Shown in pieces: positions 35,424 through 44,240 of a stretch of DNA of 64,000 nt. Position 1 is the first letter of the stretch; every line of letters starts with the position of its first letter. Position numbers and translations under genes: made by a program. Source of the DNA: Prevotella herbatica (GTDB lineage: Bacteria; Bacteroidota; Bacteroidia; Bacteroidales; Bacteroidaceae); contig NZ_AP024484.1 of assembly GCF_017347605.1 (NCBI RefSeq), forward strand, positions 806,001-870,000. The letters are read 5' to 3'. The notes beneath the pieces were generated by a model that ran no database searches, was not told where the DNA came from, and was given only the letters and a program-made list of their open reading frames with translations.

Positions 35424-36974
35424 ATGGCACAAGAAGATGTATTCAAGAAGATTGTAAGTCATTGTAAAGAATATGGCTTCGTCTTCCCAAGCAGTGAAAT
35501 TTATGACGGACTAGCAGCTGTTTATGACTACGGTCAGAATGGTGTTGAGCTTAAGAATAATATTAAGGAATACTGGTGGAAAAGTATGGTATTGCTTCAT
35601 AGCAATATCGTCGGTATTGATGCCAGTATTTTTATGCATCCTACCGTTTGGAAGGCAAGCGGCCATGTTGATGCATTCAATGATCCATTGATTGACAACC
35701 GCGACTCTAAGAAGCGTTATCGTGCCGATAACCTTATCGAGGACCAGATTGGAAAATACGAAGAAAAAATCGAGAAGGAAGTTGCAAAGGCAAAGAAACG
35801 TTTTGGCGACTCTTTTGATGAGGCTAAATTCCGTGAGACTAATCCACGCGTACTTGAGAATTTGGAGAAGCGCAATAATCTCCATGCTAGATATACAGAG
35901 GCTATGCAAGGTCCAGACCTTGAGGCATTAAAGCAGATTATTCTTGACGAAGAAATTGTAGACCCTATCAGCGGCACAAAGAACTGGACGGACGTACGTC
36001 AGTTCAATTTAATGTTCTCTACAGAAGTCGGTTCACTTAGCGATCAGGCAAACAAGATATATCTTCGTCCAGAAACAGCTCAGGGTATTTTCGTAAACTA
36101 TCTTAACGTACAGAAGACGGGCCGCATGAAATTACCTTTCGGTATCGCACAAATTGGTAAGGCTTTCCGCAATGAGATTGTAGCGCGCCAGTTCGTATTC
36201 CGCATGCGTGAATTTGAGCAGATGGAAATGCAGTTCTTCTGCCAGCCAGGAACTGAGATGAAATGGTTTGAATATTGGAAAAAACATCGTCTTGCATGGC
36301 ATGAGGCTCTTGGTTTGGGTGCAGAAAACTATCGTTTCCACGATCATGAGAAGCTTGCTCACTACGCCAACGCAGCTACTGATATAGAATTTAAGATGCC
36401 TTTCGGATTTAAGGAAGTTGAAGGTATCCACTCACGTACAAACTTTGACTTGAGCCAGCACGAGAAGTTCAGCGGTCGACAGATTAAGTATTTTGATCCT
36501 GAAAAGAACGAAAGCTACACTCCGTATGATGTTGAGACATCTATTGGTGTTGACCGTATGTTCCTATCTATACTTTGTCACAGCTACACAGAGGAGCAGC
36601 TTGAGAACGGTGAAACACGCATTGTCTTGAAATTACCAGAGGCGCTGGCACCTGTTAAGTGTGCAGTGTTCCCACTTGATAAGAAAGACGGTCTGCCGGA
36701 GTTGGCTCAAAAGATTGTTGACGATCTTAAGTTCCACTTCAATACACATTATGGTGACCCTAAGGATTCTATCGGTAAGCGCTATCGTCGTCAGGATGCA
36801 GTCGGAACTCCTTTCTGTGTAACAGTAGACCATGATACGCCAAATGACCACAAAGTTACTTTGCGTTATCGTGACACGATGAAACAAGAGCGTGTGGATA
36901 TTGATGATTTGCGTTCATTAATGGAAGATCGCGTAAGCATTACCAATCTTCTTAAGAAACTGAATATAGACTAA
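35424..36974 (+). CDS. glyS: Glycine-tRNA ligase (homodimeric class II)
   Basis: This enzyme charges tRNA-Gly with glycine using ATP. At 516 residues it has the size of the single-chain alpha2-type enzyme used by Bacteroidota. It begins with the KKIVSHCKEYGFVFPSSEIY segment, has LRPETAQGIF and the class II motif 2 (FRNEIVARQFVFRMREFEQ), motif 3 near IGVDRMFLS, and a C-terminal anticodon-binding domain (about 405-510, with LPEALAPVKCAVFPL). Its stop codon overlaps the start of the FKBP gene by one base (TAATG), so the two are co-transcribed. Confidence 0.96.
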   Translation: MAQEDVFKKIVSHCKEYGFVFPSSEIYDGLAAVYDYGQNGVELKNNIKEYWWKSMVLLHSNIVGIDASIFMHPTVWKASGHVDAFNDPLIDNRDSKKRYRADNLIEDQIGKYEEKIEKEVAKAKKRFGDSFDEAKFRETNPRVLENLEKRNNLHARYTEAMQGPDLEALKQIILDEEIVDPISGTKNWTDVRQFNLMFSTEVGSLSDQANKIYLRPETAQGIFVNYLNVQKTGRMKLPFGIAQIGKAFRNEIVARQFVFRMREFEQMEMQFFCQPGTEMKWFEYWKKHRLAWHEALGLGAENYRFHDHEKLAHYANAATDIEFKMPFGFKEVEGIHSRTNFDLSQHEKFSGRQIKYFDPEKNESYTPYDVETSIGVDRMFLSILCHSYTEEQLENGETRIVLKLPEALAPVKCAVFPLDKKDGLPELAQKIVDDLKFHFNTHYGDPKDSIGKRYRRQDAVGTPFCVTVDHDTPNDHKVTLRYRDTMKQERVDIDDLRSLMEDRVSITNLLKKLNID

Positions 36975-37627
36975 TGAAAAAATATCATATATTATATATC
37001 ATGCTGCTAGTGATGTCAATCACAGGATTCTCATCGTGCAGCGAAAACAACAACACTGTAGAAGAATTCCCTAACTGGCAAGCTACTAACGAAAGCAAAT
37101 TCAACAGCATTTATGCTGAGGCTGTGAAATATGTAGCATCCGGTAGTGATTCATGGAAGGTCATAAAGAAATGGTCTTATCAGGATAGTATTCATAATAA
37201 TCCTGAAGATTATATTGTGGCTCAAGTAATAACAAAGGGTACAGGTACGACAAGCCCAATATACACAGACTCTGTTCGTGTGCATTATGAAGGTCGTCTG
37301 CTACCTTCTACAAGTTATCCTGAAGGATACGTATTCGACAAAAGTTGGAATACAGATGAATATAATGCTTCTACAAATGTACCGGTAAAGTTTGCCATTA
37401 GTAATGTAGTTGACGGTTTTTCTACCGCATTGCAGAATATGCATATAGGTGACAGATGGAGAGTTTATATTCCATATCAGTTAGGCTATGGTTCAAGCGG
37501 TAGCACTGGAATACCAGGGTATTCAACCCTTATATTCGACATTACGCTAGTGAGCTATTATCATGTTGGCGTAACAGTCCCTAGTTTCAAAGCTAAGGCT
37601 ACAGATAACACATGGATAGATAAATGA
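36974..37627 (+). CDS. FKBP-type peptidyl-prolyl isomerase, lipoprotein
   Basis: This 217-residue envelope protein is expected to speed proline isomerisation in secreted proteins. It has a signal peptide with lipobox SSCS (Cys at about 22) and a C-terminal FKBP domain (about 85-195) with VRVHYEGRLL, FAISNVVDGFSTALQNMHIGDRWRVYIPYQLGYG-type order and a final YSTLIFDITLV strand. It begins within the glyS stop codon. The pairing of glyS with an FKBP lipoprotein gene is probably a transcriptional rather than functional link. Confidence 0.88.
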   Translation: MKKYHILYIMLLVMSITGFSSCSENNNTVEEFPNWQATNESKFNSIYAEAVKYVASGSDSWKVIKKWSYQDSIHNNPEDYIVAQVITKGTGTTSPIYTDSVRVHYEGRLLPSTSYPEGYVFDKSWNTDEYNASTNVPVKFAISNVVDGFSTALQNMHIGDRWRVYIPYQLGYGSSGSTGIPGYSTLIFDITLVSYYHVGVTVPSFKAKATDNTWIDK

Positions 37628-37666
37628 GAATAATTCATTGATATATAATATATAATAAGATATATG

Positions 37667-37702
37667 GCGGTGACTTACTATAAGTAGGTCACCGCTTTTT
37701 TA
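37667..37702 (+). terminator. Intrinsic terminator of glyS-FKBP
   Basis: A stem starting GCGGTGAC (37667-37695, one wobble pair) is followed by TTTTTT. Confidence 0.88.
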
Positions 37703-37844
37703 TAATGCAGAATATAAATGTAGAACAATGCATAATACGATATATTTAACATTGTGTGCGAACACATATCTTGATATATATCAAGAATGCTAGTTCTTTA
37801 AGAATAAAAAGAAAGAAAAATATGATCGAATGATTTATAGTTAC

Positions 37845-37852
37845 TATCTTTG
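37845..37852 (+). promoter_or_regulatory. -7 box of a probable small RNA
   Basis: TATCTTTG is not followed by a gene start but by ~240 bases of noncoding sequence that ends in a terminator at 38069-38102. Confidence 0.6.
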
Positions 37853-37857
37853 CAGTG

Positions 37858-38100
37858 TCAAAAGACAAGGTAATTTGATTAAGGATAACGCTAGGTATTG
37901 GTCAAGGTAAAGAGAATTCAGGAAAAGGTATTAGTAGAAGCCCATAATTAGGCACTTCATTAATTTCAATTAGGGCATAAGTTTTTTTAGAGGTATATAA
38001 AGATTGCTTCAGATACGGATAACAGATTATATAGAAAAAGACAATAGTATTAGTATAAATTTGAGAGTAACGATTCCAAAGATCTGGAATCGTTTTTTTT
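37858..38100 (+). ncRNA. Candidate small RNA (~240 nt)
   Basis: The stretch is bounded by a TAnnTTTG box (37845-37852) and an intrinsic terminator (38069-38094 plus eight T). It has no credible ORF. Local structure includes a TGTC-AAAA-GACA hairpin at the 5' end and a stem GCCCATAATT (37940-37949) with AATTAGGGC (37968-37976) with a one-base bulge. It is not a tRNA, tmRNA or SRP RNA by visible features, and the ends do not pair as in 6S RNA. It could be one of the conserved Bacteroidales RNA motifs (for example Bacteroidales-1), which I cannot confirm. An alternative is a long 5' leader of the MATE gene, but that gene has its own promoter. Confidence 0.6.
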
Positions 38101-38102
38101 GT
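38069..38102 (+). terminator. Terminator of the candidate small RNA
   Basis: A perfect 10-bp stem AACGATTCCA (38069-38078) with TGGAATCGTT (38085-38094) is followed by a T run. Confidence 0.88.
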
Positions 38103-38142
38103 ATATATCTGTAATAGTGGTAATTTAAAAACCATCTATTAT

Positions 38143-38173
38143 TTTGAAATTCGATGTATTTACCGTAATTTTG
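38143..38173 (+). promoter_or_regulatory. Promoter of the MATE exporter gene
   Basis: A -33 TTTG (38143-38146) and -7 box TAATTTTG (38166-38173) are separated by 19 bases. The ATG is 19 bases downstream. Confidence 0.65.
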
Positions 38174-38191
38174 CAGTTTCAATAGATATTT

Positions 38192-39580
38192 ATGTTAAGC
38201 AACAGAAAAAGCGACGCTTTATTGGCAAACATCAGAAATGGTAAGCCAATGGCACAACGAGAAAAGCTCAATCTTATAATAGGATTGAGTATACCTTCCA
38301 TTTTAGCACAGATTACATCCGTAATGATGTTTTTCATAGATGCAGCAATGGTTGGACATCTTGGTGCAGAAGCTTCAGCAAGCATTGGTATCATAGAAAG
38401 TACCACATGGCTGATGGGTAGCATGCTTGGCGCTTTATCTACGGGTTTTTCAGTTCAAGTAGCACACTTCATTGGTGCCAACGACTTCTTCAAGGCTCGC
38501 CAAGTGTTTCGTCATGCATTGATATGCGGATTAATTTTCAGTCTGCTGATGATGGGTATTGGAATAGCAATACACACTCATTTACCATATTGGTTAGGTG
38601 GCGGTTCTGATATCGCAGGAAATTCATCAGCCTACTTCCTCATATACTCTTGTGCTTTACCGTTCGTGCTTCTCTACTTCATGTCGTCATCCATGTTGAA
38701 ATCATCTGGCAACATGAAAATTCCAAGCATACTTTCAGTAACTATGTGCTTGCTTGATATTGTATTCAATTACATATTTATCTATGTATTTAAGTTAGGA
38801 GTATCAGGAGCAGCATTGGGCACCCTGTTGGCTTATGTTGTTACAGTGCTTCCTATGGTATGGCAAGCAACTTGTAAGAGTAAGATTTTAGCATTAAACC
38901 TTGATCATGTTAAGTTTTTATGGAATTGGAATTACATACGTAATGCAGCAAAGATAAGCGGTCCTATAGCCTTACAGGCTCTACTTATGAGTGGTGCTCA
39001 AGTTATAAGTACTATGATAGTAGCTCCATTGGGTAACATATCTATAGCTGCAAATTCATTCGCCATAACTGTAGAGAGTTTGTGCTACATGCCGGGATAT
39101 GGTATCGGTGATGCAGCCAGTACTTTAGTAGGTCAGACTTTTGGAGCTGGACGTAAAGACCTTTGCAAAAATTTCGCCCACATGACTGTAGGACTTGGTA
39201 TGGCAGTCATGGCGTTCATGGGAGTTATAATGTATATATTTGCACCAGAGATGATGTCTATTTTATCTAGTGTCCGTGCAATCCAAGATTTGGGTGCTCA
39301 ATGTCTACGCATAGAGGCTTTTGCAGAACCATTCTTTGCAGCAAGCATCGTAGCTTACAGTGTATGTGTTAGTACAGGAGACACATTCAAACCTGTACTT
39401 ATAAATCTATGTACGATGTGGGGCATACGTCTTACCACAGCATACATATTGGCTTCACAATACGGACTAAAAGGTGTATGGTTTGCTATGGCAATAGAAT
39501 TAACTACACGTGGAATATTATTCCTTGTACGTCTTTTCCGTGGAAAATGGCTAAACGCCCCAGCTATCAAGCATGCATAA
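38192..39580 (+). CDS. MATE-family multidrug/organic cation antiporter
   Basis: This inner-membrane exporter (462 residues) uses a sodium or proton gradient to expel drugs or metabolites. The sequence forms about twelve hydrophobic helices in two homologous halves. The first half has the family opening LIIGLSIPSILAQITSVMMFFIDAAMVGHLGAEASASIG-type order and the second half opens GPIALQALLMSGAQVISTMIV. A cytoplasmic N-terminal tail of about 30 residues precedes the first helix. It is transcribed towards recA and shares a terminator with it. Confidence 0.93.
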   Translation: MLSNRKSDALLANIRNGKPMAQREKLNLIIGLSIPSILAQITSVMMFFIDAAMVGHLGAEASASIGIIESTTWLMGSMLGALSTGFSVQVAHFIGANDFFKARQVFRHALICGLIFSLLMMGIGIAIHTHLPYWLGGGSDIAGNSSAYFLIYSCALPFVLLYFMSSSMLKSSGNMKIPSILSVTMCLLDIVFNYIFIYVFKLGVSGAALGTLLAYVVTVLPMVWQATCKSKILALNLDHVKFLWNWNYIRNAAKISGPIALQALLMSGAQVISTMIVAPLGNISIAANSFAITVESLCYMPGYGIGDAASTLVGQTFGAGRKDLCKNFAHMTVGLGMAVMAFMGVIMYIFAPEMMSILSSVRAIQDLGAQCLRIEAFAEPFFAASIVAYSVCVSTGDTFKPVLINLCTMWGIRLTTAYILASQYGLKGVWFAMAIELTTRGILFLVRLFRGKWLNAPAIKHA

Positions 39581-39597
39581 ATTCACAAAGAACAAAA

Positions 39598-39636
39598 AAG
39601 TGGGATTTGACATATAAATCAAATCCCACTTTATAT
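39598..39636. terminator. Shared bidirectional terminator (MATE gene and recA)
   Basis: A perfect 13-bp stem (39598-39610 with 39619-39631) has A-rich sequence before it and T-rich sequence after it, so it can serve both convergent genes. Confidence 0.88.
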
Positions 39637-39657
39637 TATATCTAATGCAAGCAGATA

Positions 39658-40677
39658 TTACTTCTTGTTTTCTATTCCCTGCATGATAAGTCCTTCAAGT
39701 TCATCACAGAGTTCTGGATTATCTTTCAGTAAATTTTTCGTTGCATCACGTCCCTGAGCTAGTTTAGAACCATTATAGCTGAACCAGCTACCACTCTTCT
39801 GAATAACGCCATATTCTACGCCCAAGTCTACAATCTCACCGACCTTACTAATACCTTCACCGAAAGTAATTTCAAATTCAGTCTTACGGAAAGGAGGAGC
39901 GACCTTATTCTTAACAACCTTAACACGCACCTGATTACCTACAACCTGATCGCCATCTTTGATACTTGTAACACGACGTATATCAAGGCGAACACTACTA
40001 TAGAACTTCAATGCGTTACCACCAGTTGTAGTTTCTGGATTTCCAAACATCACACCAATCTTTTCACGCAACTGATTGATAAATACACAACAAGTGTTTG
40101 TCTTGCTGATTGTAGAAGTGAGCTTACGCAAAGCCTGACTCATAAGTCGAGCCTGAAGACCAACAACATTATCACCCATATCACCCTCTATTTCCTTCTT
40201 AGGAGTAAGAGCGGCAACTGAGTCAATAACAAGAATATCAACAGCACTTGAACGGATAAGTTCATCAGCAATCTGCAAAGCCTGCTCTCCATTATCTGGT
40301 TGGCTGACCCATAGATTATCCACATCAACACCCAACTTCTGTGCATAGAATCGGTCAAAGGCATGCTCTGCATCTATAAATGCAGCAATACCACCCTGCT
40401 TTTGCGCTTCTGCGATAGCGTGAATGGCAAGAGTCGTCTTACCAGAAGATTCTGGACCATAGATTTCTATCACACGTCCGCGAGGATAACCACCAACACC
40501 AAGAGCAGCGTTTAGTCCAATGCTACCCGTTGGAATAACATCTACATTCTCGACTTTTTCGTCCCCCATTCTCATGATGGAACCTTTGCCGAAATCTTTT
40601 TCTATTTTAGACATAGCTGCCTGCAAAGCTTTCAGTTTATCGCTTTGAGCTGCAGCCTGATCTGTTTCTTTTGCCAT
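39658..40677 (-). CDS. recA: Recombinase A
   Basis: RecA forms filaments on single-stranded DNA, promotes strand exchange and drives repair. The 339-residue protein has an N-terminal polymerisation helix, Walker [10 protein letters not shown], Walker [11 protein letters not shown], the L2 loop region beginning [17 protein letters not shown] and an acidic-poor, shortened C-terminus ([13 protein letters not shown]). It is full length. An 11-bp hairpin (40694-40723) lies in its leader, and no TAnnTTTG box was found directly upstream, so it may be read partly from the genes upstream. Confidence 0.98.
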   Translation of the reverse strand: MAKETDQAAAQSDKLKALQAAMSKIEKDFGKGSIMRMGDEKVENVDVIPTGSIGLNAALGVGGYPRGRVIEIYGPESSGKTTLAIHAIAEAQKQGGIAAFIDAEHAFDRFYAQKLGVDVDNLWVSQPDNGEQALQIADELIRSSAVDILVIDSVAALTPKKEIEGDMGDNVVGLQARLMSQALRKLTSTISKTNTCCVFINQLREKIGVMFGNPETTTGGNALKFYSSVRLDIRRVTSIKDGDQVVGNQVRVKVVKNKVAPPFRKTEFEITFGEGISKVGEIVDLGVEYGVIQKSGSWFSYNGSKLAQGRDATKNLLKDNPELCDELEGLIMQGIENKK

Positions 40678-40693
40678 AATTATATAGTATTGA

Positions 40694-40723
40694 AGTCTAC
40701 CTTAATATGATATAAGGTAGACT
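40694..40723 (-). terminator. Hairpin between the dehydrogenase gene and recA
   Basis: A perfect 11-bp stem AGTCTACCTTA (40694-40704) with its complement (40713-40723) and an 8-base loop. The U tract on the minus strand is weak, so it may be an attenuating terminator or a recA leader structure. Confidence 0.55.
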
Positions 40724-40740
40724 ATTTTATTTAAATTTGA

Positions 40741-41979
40741 TTATAATTCCAAATCACCATCAAACTCCTCATGCCAAGGAAGTCCCTGCTTATTTAGCTG
40801 TTCCATGAATGGATCTGGATCAAAGTCCTCTACATTCCACACACCAGCTTTTTTCCAGATACCTTTTATAAACATCATTGCGCCTATCATTGCAGGAACA
40901 CCAGTTGTGTAGCTCACACCCTGCATACCTGTTTCCTTGTATGCCTCATGATGCTTACAATTGTTGTAAACATAATATGTATGTTCTTTTCCATCCTTGA
41001 TGCCACGTATACGACAACCTATACTGGTCTCCCCCTCATAGTTTTCACCTAGTTCCTGAGGATTAGGCAATACTGCTTTGAGGAATTGCAACGGAACAAT
41101 CTTCACACGAGTAGTCTTTCCTGAGCCATCTGCTAGAGGTGCTTCATATTCAACTTCGTCGATGCGTGACATTCCTATATTCTGTATAACGTCAAGATAG
41201 TTAAGATACTGCTGACCAAAAGTCATCCAGAAGCGAGCCTGCTTGATAGTAGGATAGTTCTTTACAAGACTTTCAAGTTCCTCGTGATGCATAAGATAAC
41301 TATCACGTGGACCAATGTTAGGGTATGTAAGATCTTTATGAACAGCCAAAGGATCTGTTTCAATCCATTCTCCGTCCTTATAATACAATCCTTTTTGAGT
41401 GATTTCACGTATGTTAATCTCTGGGTTGAAGTTTGTAGCAAAAGCCTTGTGATGATTTCCTGCATTGCAGTCTACGATGTCAAGATATTGAATTTCATCG
41501 AAGTGATGCTTTGCTGCATAAGCAGTATATATTCCGCTTACTCCAGGATCAAAACCACATCCAAGGATAGCGGTCAGTCCAGCTTTTTCAAATTTATCCT
41601 TATAAGCCCATTGCCAGCTATATTCAAAGTGAGCCTCATCTTTTGGTTCATAGTTGGCTGTATCAAGATAGTTACATCCACAAGCCAGACATGCATCCAT
41701 AATAGTAAGGTCCTGATAAGGCAAAGCCAGATTAATTACGAGTTCGGGTTTGAAACTATTGAAGAGGGTCTTCAACTGTTCAACATCGTCAGCATCCACC
41801 TGAGCAGTCTTGATATCCATGTTCAGACCAGCTTTGTGAATAGACTCTACCAGTTTGTCGCATTTCTCCTTGCGACGAGAAGCAATCATAAACTCAGAAA
41901 ACACATCTGTATTCTGGGCAATTTTAAAAGCCGCTACTGTAGCAACGCCACCGGCTCCAATCATTAAAACTCTACTCAT
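40741..41979 (-). CDS. Saccharopine dehydrogenase family: probable carboxynorspermidine dehydrogenase
   Basis: This cytoplasmic NADPH-dependent enzyme (412 residues) probably condenses aspartate semialdehyde with a diamine to make carboxy(nor)spermidine in polyamine synthesis, the route used by many Bacteroidota. It opens with a Rossmann motif VLMIGAGGVATVAAFKIA, followed by LVINLALPYQDLTIMDACLACGCNYLDTAN-type order and GCGFDPGVSGIYTAYAAKH, typical of this branch rather than of lysine-pathway saccharopine dehydrogenase. The length matches. The decarboxylase partner gene is not in the window. It lies 27 bases downstream of a DUF gene. Confidence 0.85.
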   Translation of the reverse strand: MSRVLMIGAGGVATVAAFKIAQNTDVFSEFMIASRRKEKCDKLVESIHKAGLNMDIKTAQVDADDVEQLKTLFNSFKPELVINLALPYQDLTIMDACLACGCNYLDTANYEPKDEAHFEYSWQWAYKDKFEKAGLTAILGCGFDPGVSGIYTAYAAKHHFDEIQYLDIVDCNAGNHHKAFATNFNPEINIREITQKGLYYKDGEWIETDPLAVHKDLTYPNIGPRDSYLMHHEELESLVKNYPTIKQARFWMTFGQQYLNYLDVIQNIGMSRIDEVEYEAPLADGSGKTTRVKIVPLQFLKAVLPNPQELGENYEGETSIGCRIRGIKDGKEHTYYVYNNCKHHEAYKETGMQGVSYTTGVPAMIGAMMFIKGIWKKAGVWNVEDFDPDPFMEQLNKQGLPWHEEFDGDLEL

Positions 41980-42006
41980 ATTTATATCTTTTATTTTTTA
42001 TTCTGC

Positions 42007-42618
42007 TTATTTGCCATTGATTTCATTAGCACGAATACCAAGAGCATTCATCAACGAATATCCCAATATCTCCTGACGGAAATTACCACCTTCAATAGGT
42101 TGCATAGCAAACATCGTTATTCGTTTATTATCGTCTTCCACATTACGCAGTAAACTTCTTATCTGAGAACAAATATCACTTTTTTCACTATCAGGAATAA
42201 TCATGACTCTCTTCACTTCCTCATGTTGCAATACGGTCTTAAGTACATTCTCAATATACTCATCTTTATTCACAACATCGCCTACTTCAACTGAAGTAAA
42301 TGTAAACTCACCGAGTTTATCGTCATTAAAAGCTTTCGAATTTAAATCCTTTTCATAATCAGAAGGTTTGAAATTGTCCAAGGATGTATTTTTTTTCTCA
42401 TGAACAAGTACTATCTGAGTATCGTTTTTACCCTCACGAACGCCTCCATCAAGAGCGACACAAACAGCCCATTGGCTAAGGTCAGCTTTTGGAATGGCAC
42501 GTCCAATCATACGCTCGAAATTTACGATAAGGTTGAAAGCTACAGAATCCACATAATCAGCATCAGCAATAATTATGTTTTCGCTCATCTTTACATTGTC
42601 AGTATTTGGAGTATTCAT
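42007..42618 (-). CDS. Conserved Bacteroidales protein (possibly DUF6621)
   Basis: This is a 203-residue soluble protein without signal peptide or membrane segment. It contains NLIVNFERMIGRAIPKADLSQWAVC and, near the C-terminus, KRITMFAMQPIEGGNFRQEILGYSLMNALGIRA. The -7 box at 42623-42630 puts the transcript start at or next to the ATG at 42618, so the mRNA is leaderless, or translation starts instead at the ATG at 42591 (MSENIIIADADYVD), which looks like a natural N-terminus. It is in an operon with the dehydrogenase gene. Function unknown. Confidence 0.65.
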   Translation of the reverse strand: MNTPNTDNVKMSENIIIADADYVDSVAFNLIVNFERMIGRAIPKADLSQWAVCVALDGGVREGKNDTQIVLVHEKKNTSLDNFKPSDYEKDLNSKAFNDDKLGEFTFTSVEVGDVVNKDEYIENVLKTVLQHEEVKRVMIIPDSEKSDICSQIRSLLRNVEDDNKRITMFAMQPIEGGNFRQEILGYSLMNALGIRANEINGK

Positions 42619-42622
42619 GCTA

Positions 42623-42653
42623 CAAAGATAATAGAAACGAACGTAAATGCAAA
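42623..42653 (-). promoter_or_regulatory. Promoter of the DUF6621-dehydrogenase operon
   Basis: On the minus strand, -33 TTTG (42650-42653) and -7 TATCTTTG (42623-42630) are separated by 19 bases. Confidence 0.7.
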
Positions 42654-42749
42654 GGAAAATTTGTTTTTAATTTTGCATTTCCACTCATTTCAAGTATCTT
42701 TATTAATAAGACACACCACATCTTTACAATAAAATAAATAAAATTTATT

Positions 42750-42779
42750 TTGTATTATCTTCGATTTACATTACCTTTG
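42750..42779 (+). promoter_or_regulatory. Promoter of nhaD
   Basis: A -33 TTG (42750-42752) and -7 box TACCTTTG (42772-42779) are separated by 19 bases; the leader to the ATG at 42832 is about 48 bases. Confidence 0.7.
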
Positions 42780-42831
42780 TCAGTGAACTAAAAAACAAAT
42801 TACTCATAACTGCAAATTAATAATTAGGAAA

Positions 42832-44196
42832 ATGAGTTCTTTAACAATCGCTATTGTTGTAGTATTCGTTCTGGGCTATCTATTTATAGCCCTTGAGAGT
42901 ATTACAAAAGTCAACAAAGCAGCCGTAGCGCTGCTCATGTTTGTTGCATGTTGGGCACTGTTCATGATCAATCCGGGGAGTTACATTTCTGGCTTTACTG
43001 GCAATGAATTAGTTAATGAAGCATGCAATGCAATTGAACGGCACTTGGGAAGCACCAGTACTACCCTATTCTTCCTTATGGGAGCAATGACTATCGTTGA
43101 GATTGTCGACCAGAATGGAGGATTCAATTGGGTTCAAAGCAGGATGTTTACTAAGAGCAAACGAGGAATGCTATGGAAAATAGCCTTTATGACATTCTTC
43201 CTTTCGGCTATTCTCGACAACCTCACCACAAGTATCGTGATGATTATGATTTTGCGCAAATTGGTTCACGAACATAAGGACCGTATAATCTACGCATCCC
43301 TAGTAATAATAGCCGCCAATGCTGGTGGGGCGTTCTCCCCTATTGGCGATGTCACGACAATCATGCTATGGAATAAGGGAGTCATTACAGCGCTAGGCGT
43401 CATATCAGAAGTATTTATTCCTTCAGTAGTTTCTCTTGTTATTCCTGCACTTATATTACAAACTCAGCTCAAAGGTGAACTAATAGACAATAATGTTGTT
43501 GCTAATGACAAGCGTGAGGGAGAAGGATTAGATTTCTCCAGCATAGAACGCAAGGTAATATTCTTCATTGGTGTAGGCGGTTTAATGTTTGTTCCTGTAT
43601 TCAAGTCATTGACAAATCTTCCACCGTTTATTGGAATACTCTTTGTCCTCGGTGTACTTTGGACAATCACAGAAGTATTCTATCACCGTTTGCATAAGAT
43701 AAATTCCGAAGTCACATTCCAGAAAAGAGTAAGCAATCTATTGTCTCGCATAGATATGACAACAATACTTTTCTTTCTCGGCATATTGATGGCAGTAGCA
43801 TGTCTTGAGGAAGTCGGAATCCTCACATCACTTGGTTCTACTCTTAATACCACATTCAATGGTAACCATTATTTTGTAACAGGAATCATTGGTGTCGTGT
43901 CAAGTATCGTTGATAATGTACCTTTGGTTGCAGGATGTATGGGCATGTATCCTATCGCACCTACTGGTGATATTGCCGTTGACGGATTGTTTTGGCAGCT
44001 TCTTGCATATTGTGCAGGAGTAGGTGGAAGCATATTAATCATCGGCAGTGCTGCCGGAGTTGTTGTAATGGGATTAGAAAAGATTACTTTTGGTTGGTAT
44101 ATGAAGAAAGTCAGTTGGATAGCCTTTATCGGATATATTGCTGGTATTTTCAGCTATTGGCTCATAAGGACTTATCTTTTTACAGCACCGCTATAA
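42832..44196 (+). CDS. nhaD: NhaD-type sodium:proton antiporter
   Basis: This inner-membrane antiporter (454 residues) exports sodium in exchange for protons. It has about a dozen helices of the ion-transporter superfamily. Conserved segments include FFLMGAMTIVEIVDQNGGF, the first re-entrant signature DNLTTSIVMIMIL, NAGGAFSPIGDVTTIMLW and the second signature SSIVDNVPLVAGCMGMY near the C-terminus. These motifs match NhaD rather than the related ArsB or CitM carriers. A shared terminator lies between it and the histidine kinase gene. Confidence 0.92.
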   Translation: MSSLTIAIVVVFVLGYLFIALESITKVNKAAVALLMFVACWALFMINPGSYISGFTGNELVNEACNAIERHLGSTSTTLFFLMGAMTIVEIVDQNGGFNWVQSRMFTKSKRGMLWKIAFMTFFLSAILDNLTTSIVMIMILRKLVHEHKDRIIYASLVIIAANAGGAFSPIGDVTTIMLWNKGVITALGVISEVFIPSVVSLVIPALILQTQLKGELIDNNVVANDKREGEGLDFSSIERKVIFFIGVGGLMFVPVFKSLTNLPPFIGILFVLGVLWTITEVFYHRLHKINSEVTFQKRVSNLLSRIDMTTILFFLGILMAVACLEEVGILTSLGSTLNTTFNGNHYFVTGIIGVVSSIVDNVPLVAGCMGMYPIAPTGDIAVDGLFWQLLAYCAGVGGSILIIGSAAGVVVMGLEKITFGWYMKKVSWIAFIGYIAGIFSYWLIRTYLFTAPL

Positions 44197-44203
44197 ATTT
44201 AAT

Positions 44204-44238
44204 ATAAAGGCTGATAAAAACTCTATCAGCCTTTATTA
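44204..44238. terminator. Shared terminator (nhaD and histidine kinase gene)
   Basis: A perfect 13-bp stem ATAAAGGCTGATA (44204-44216) with its complement (44224-44236), 7-base loop, in a T/A-rich context on both sides. Confidence 0.85.
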
Positions 44239-44240
44239 TT

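Noticed and set aside
41284..41967. 227-codon ORF on the plus strand
   Set aside because: It is entirely antisense to the dehydrogenase gene, with no promoter and no family-like motif.
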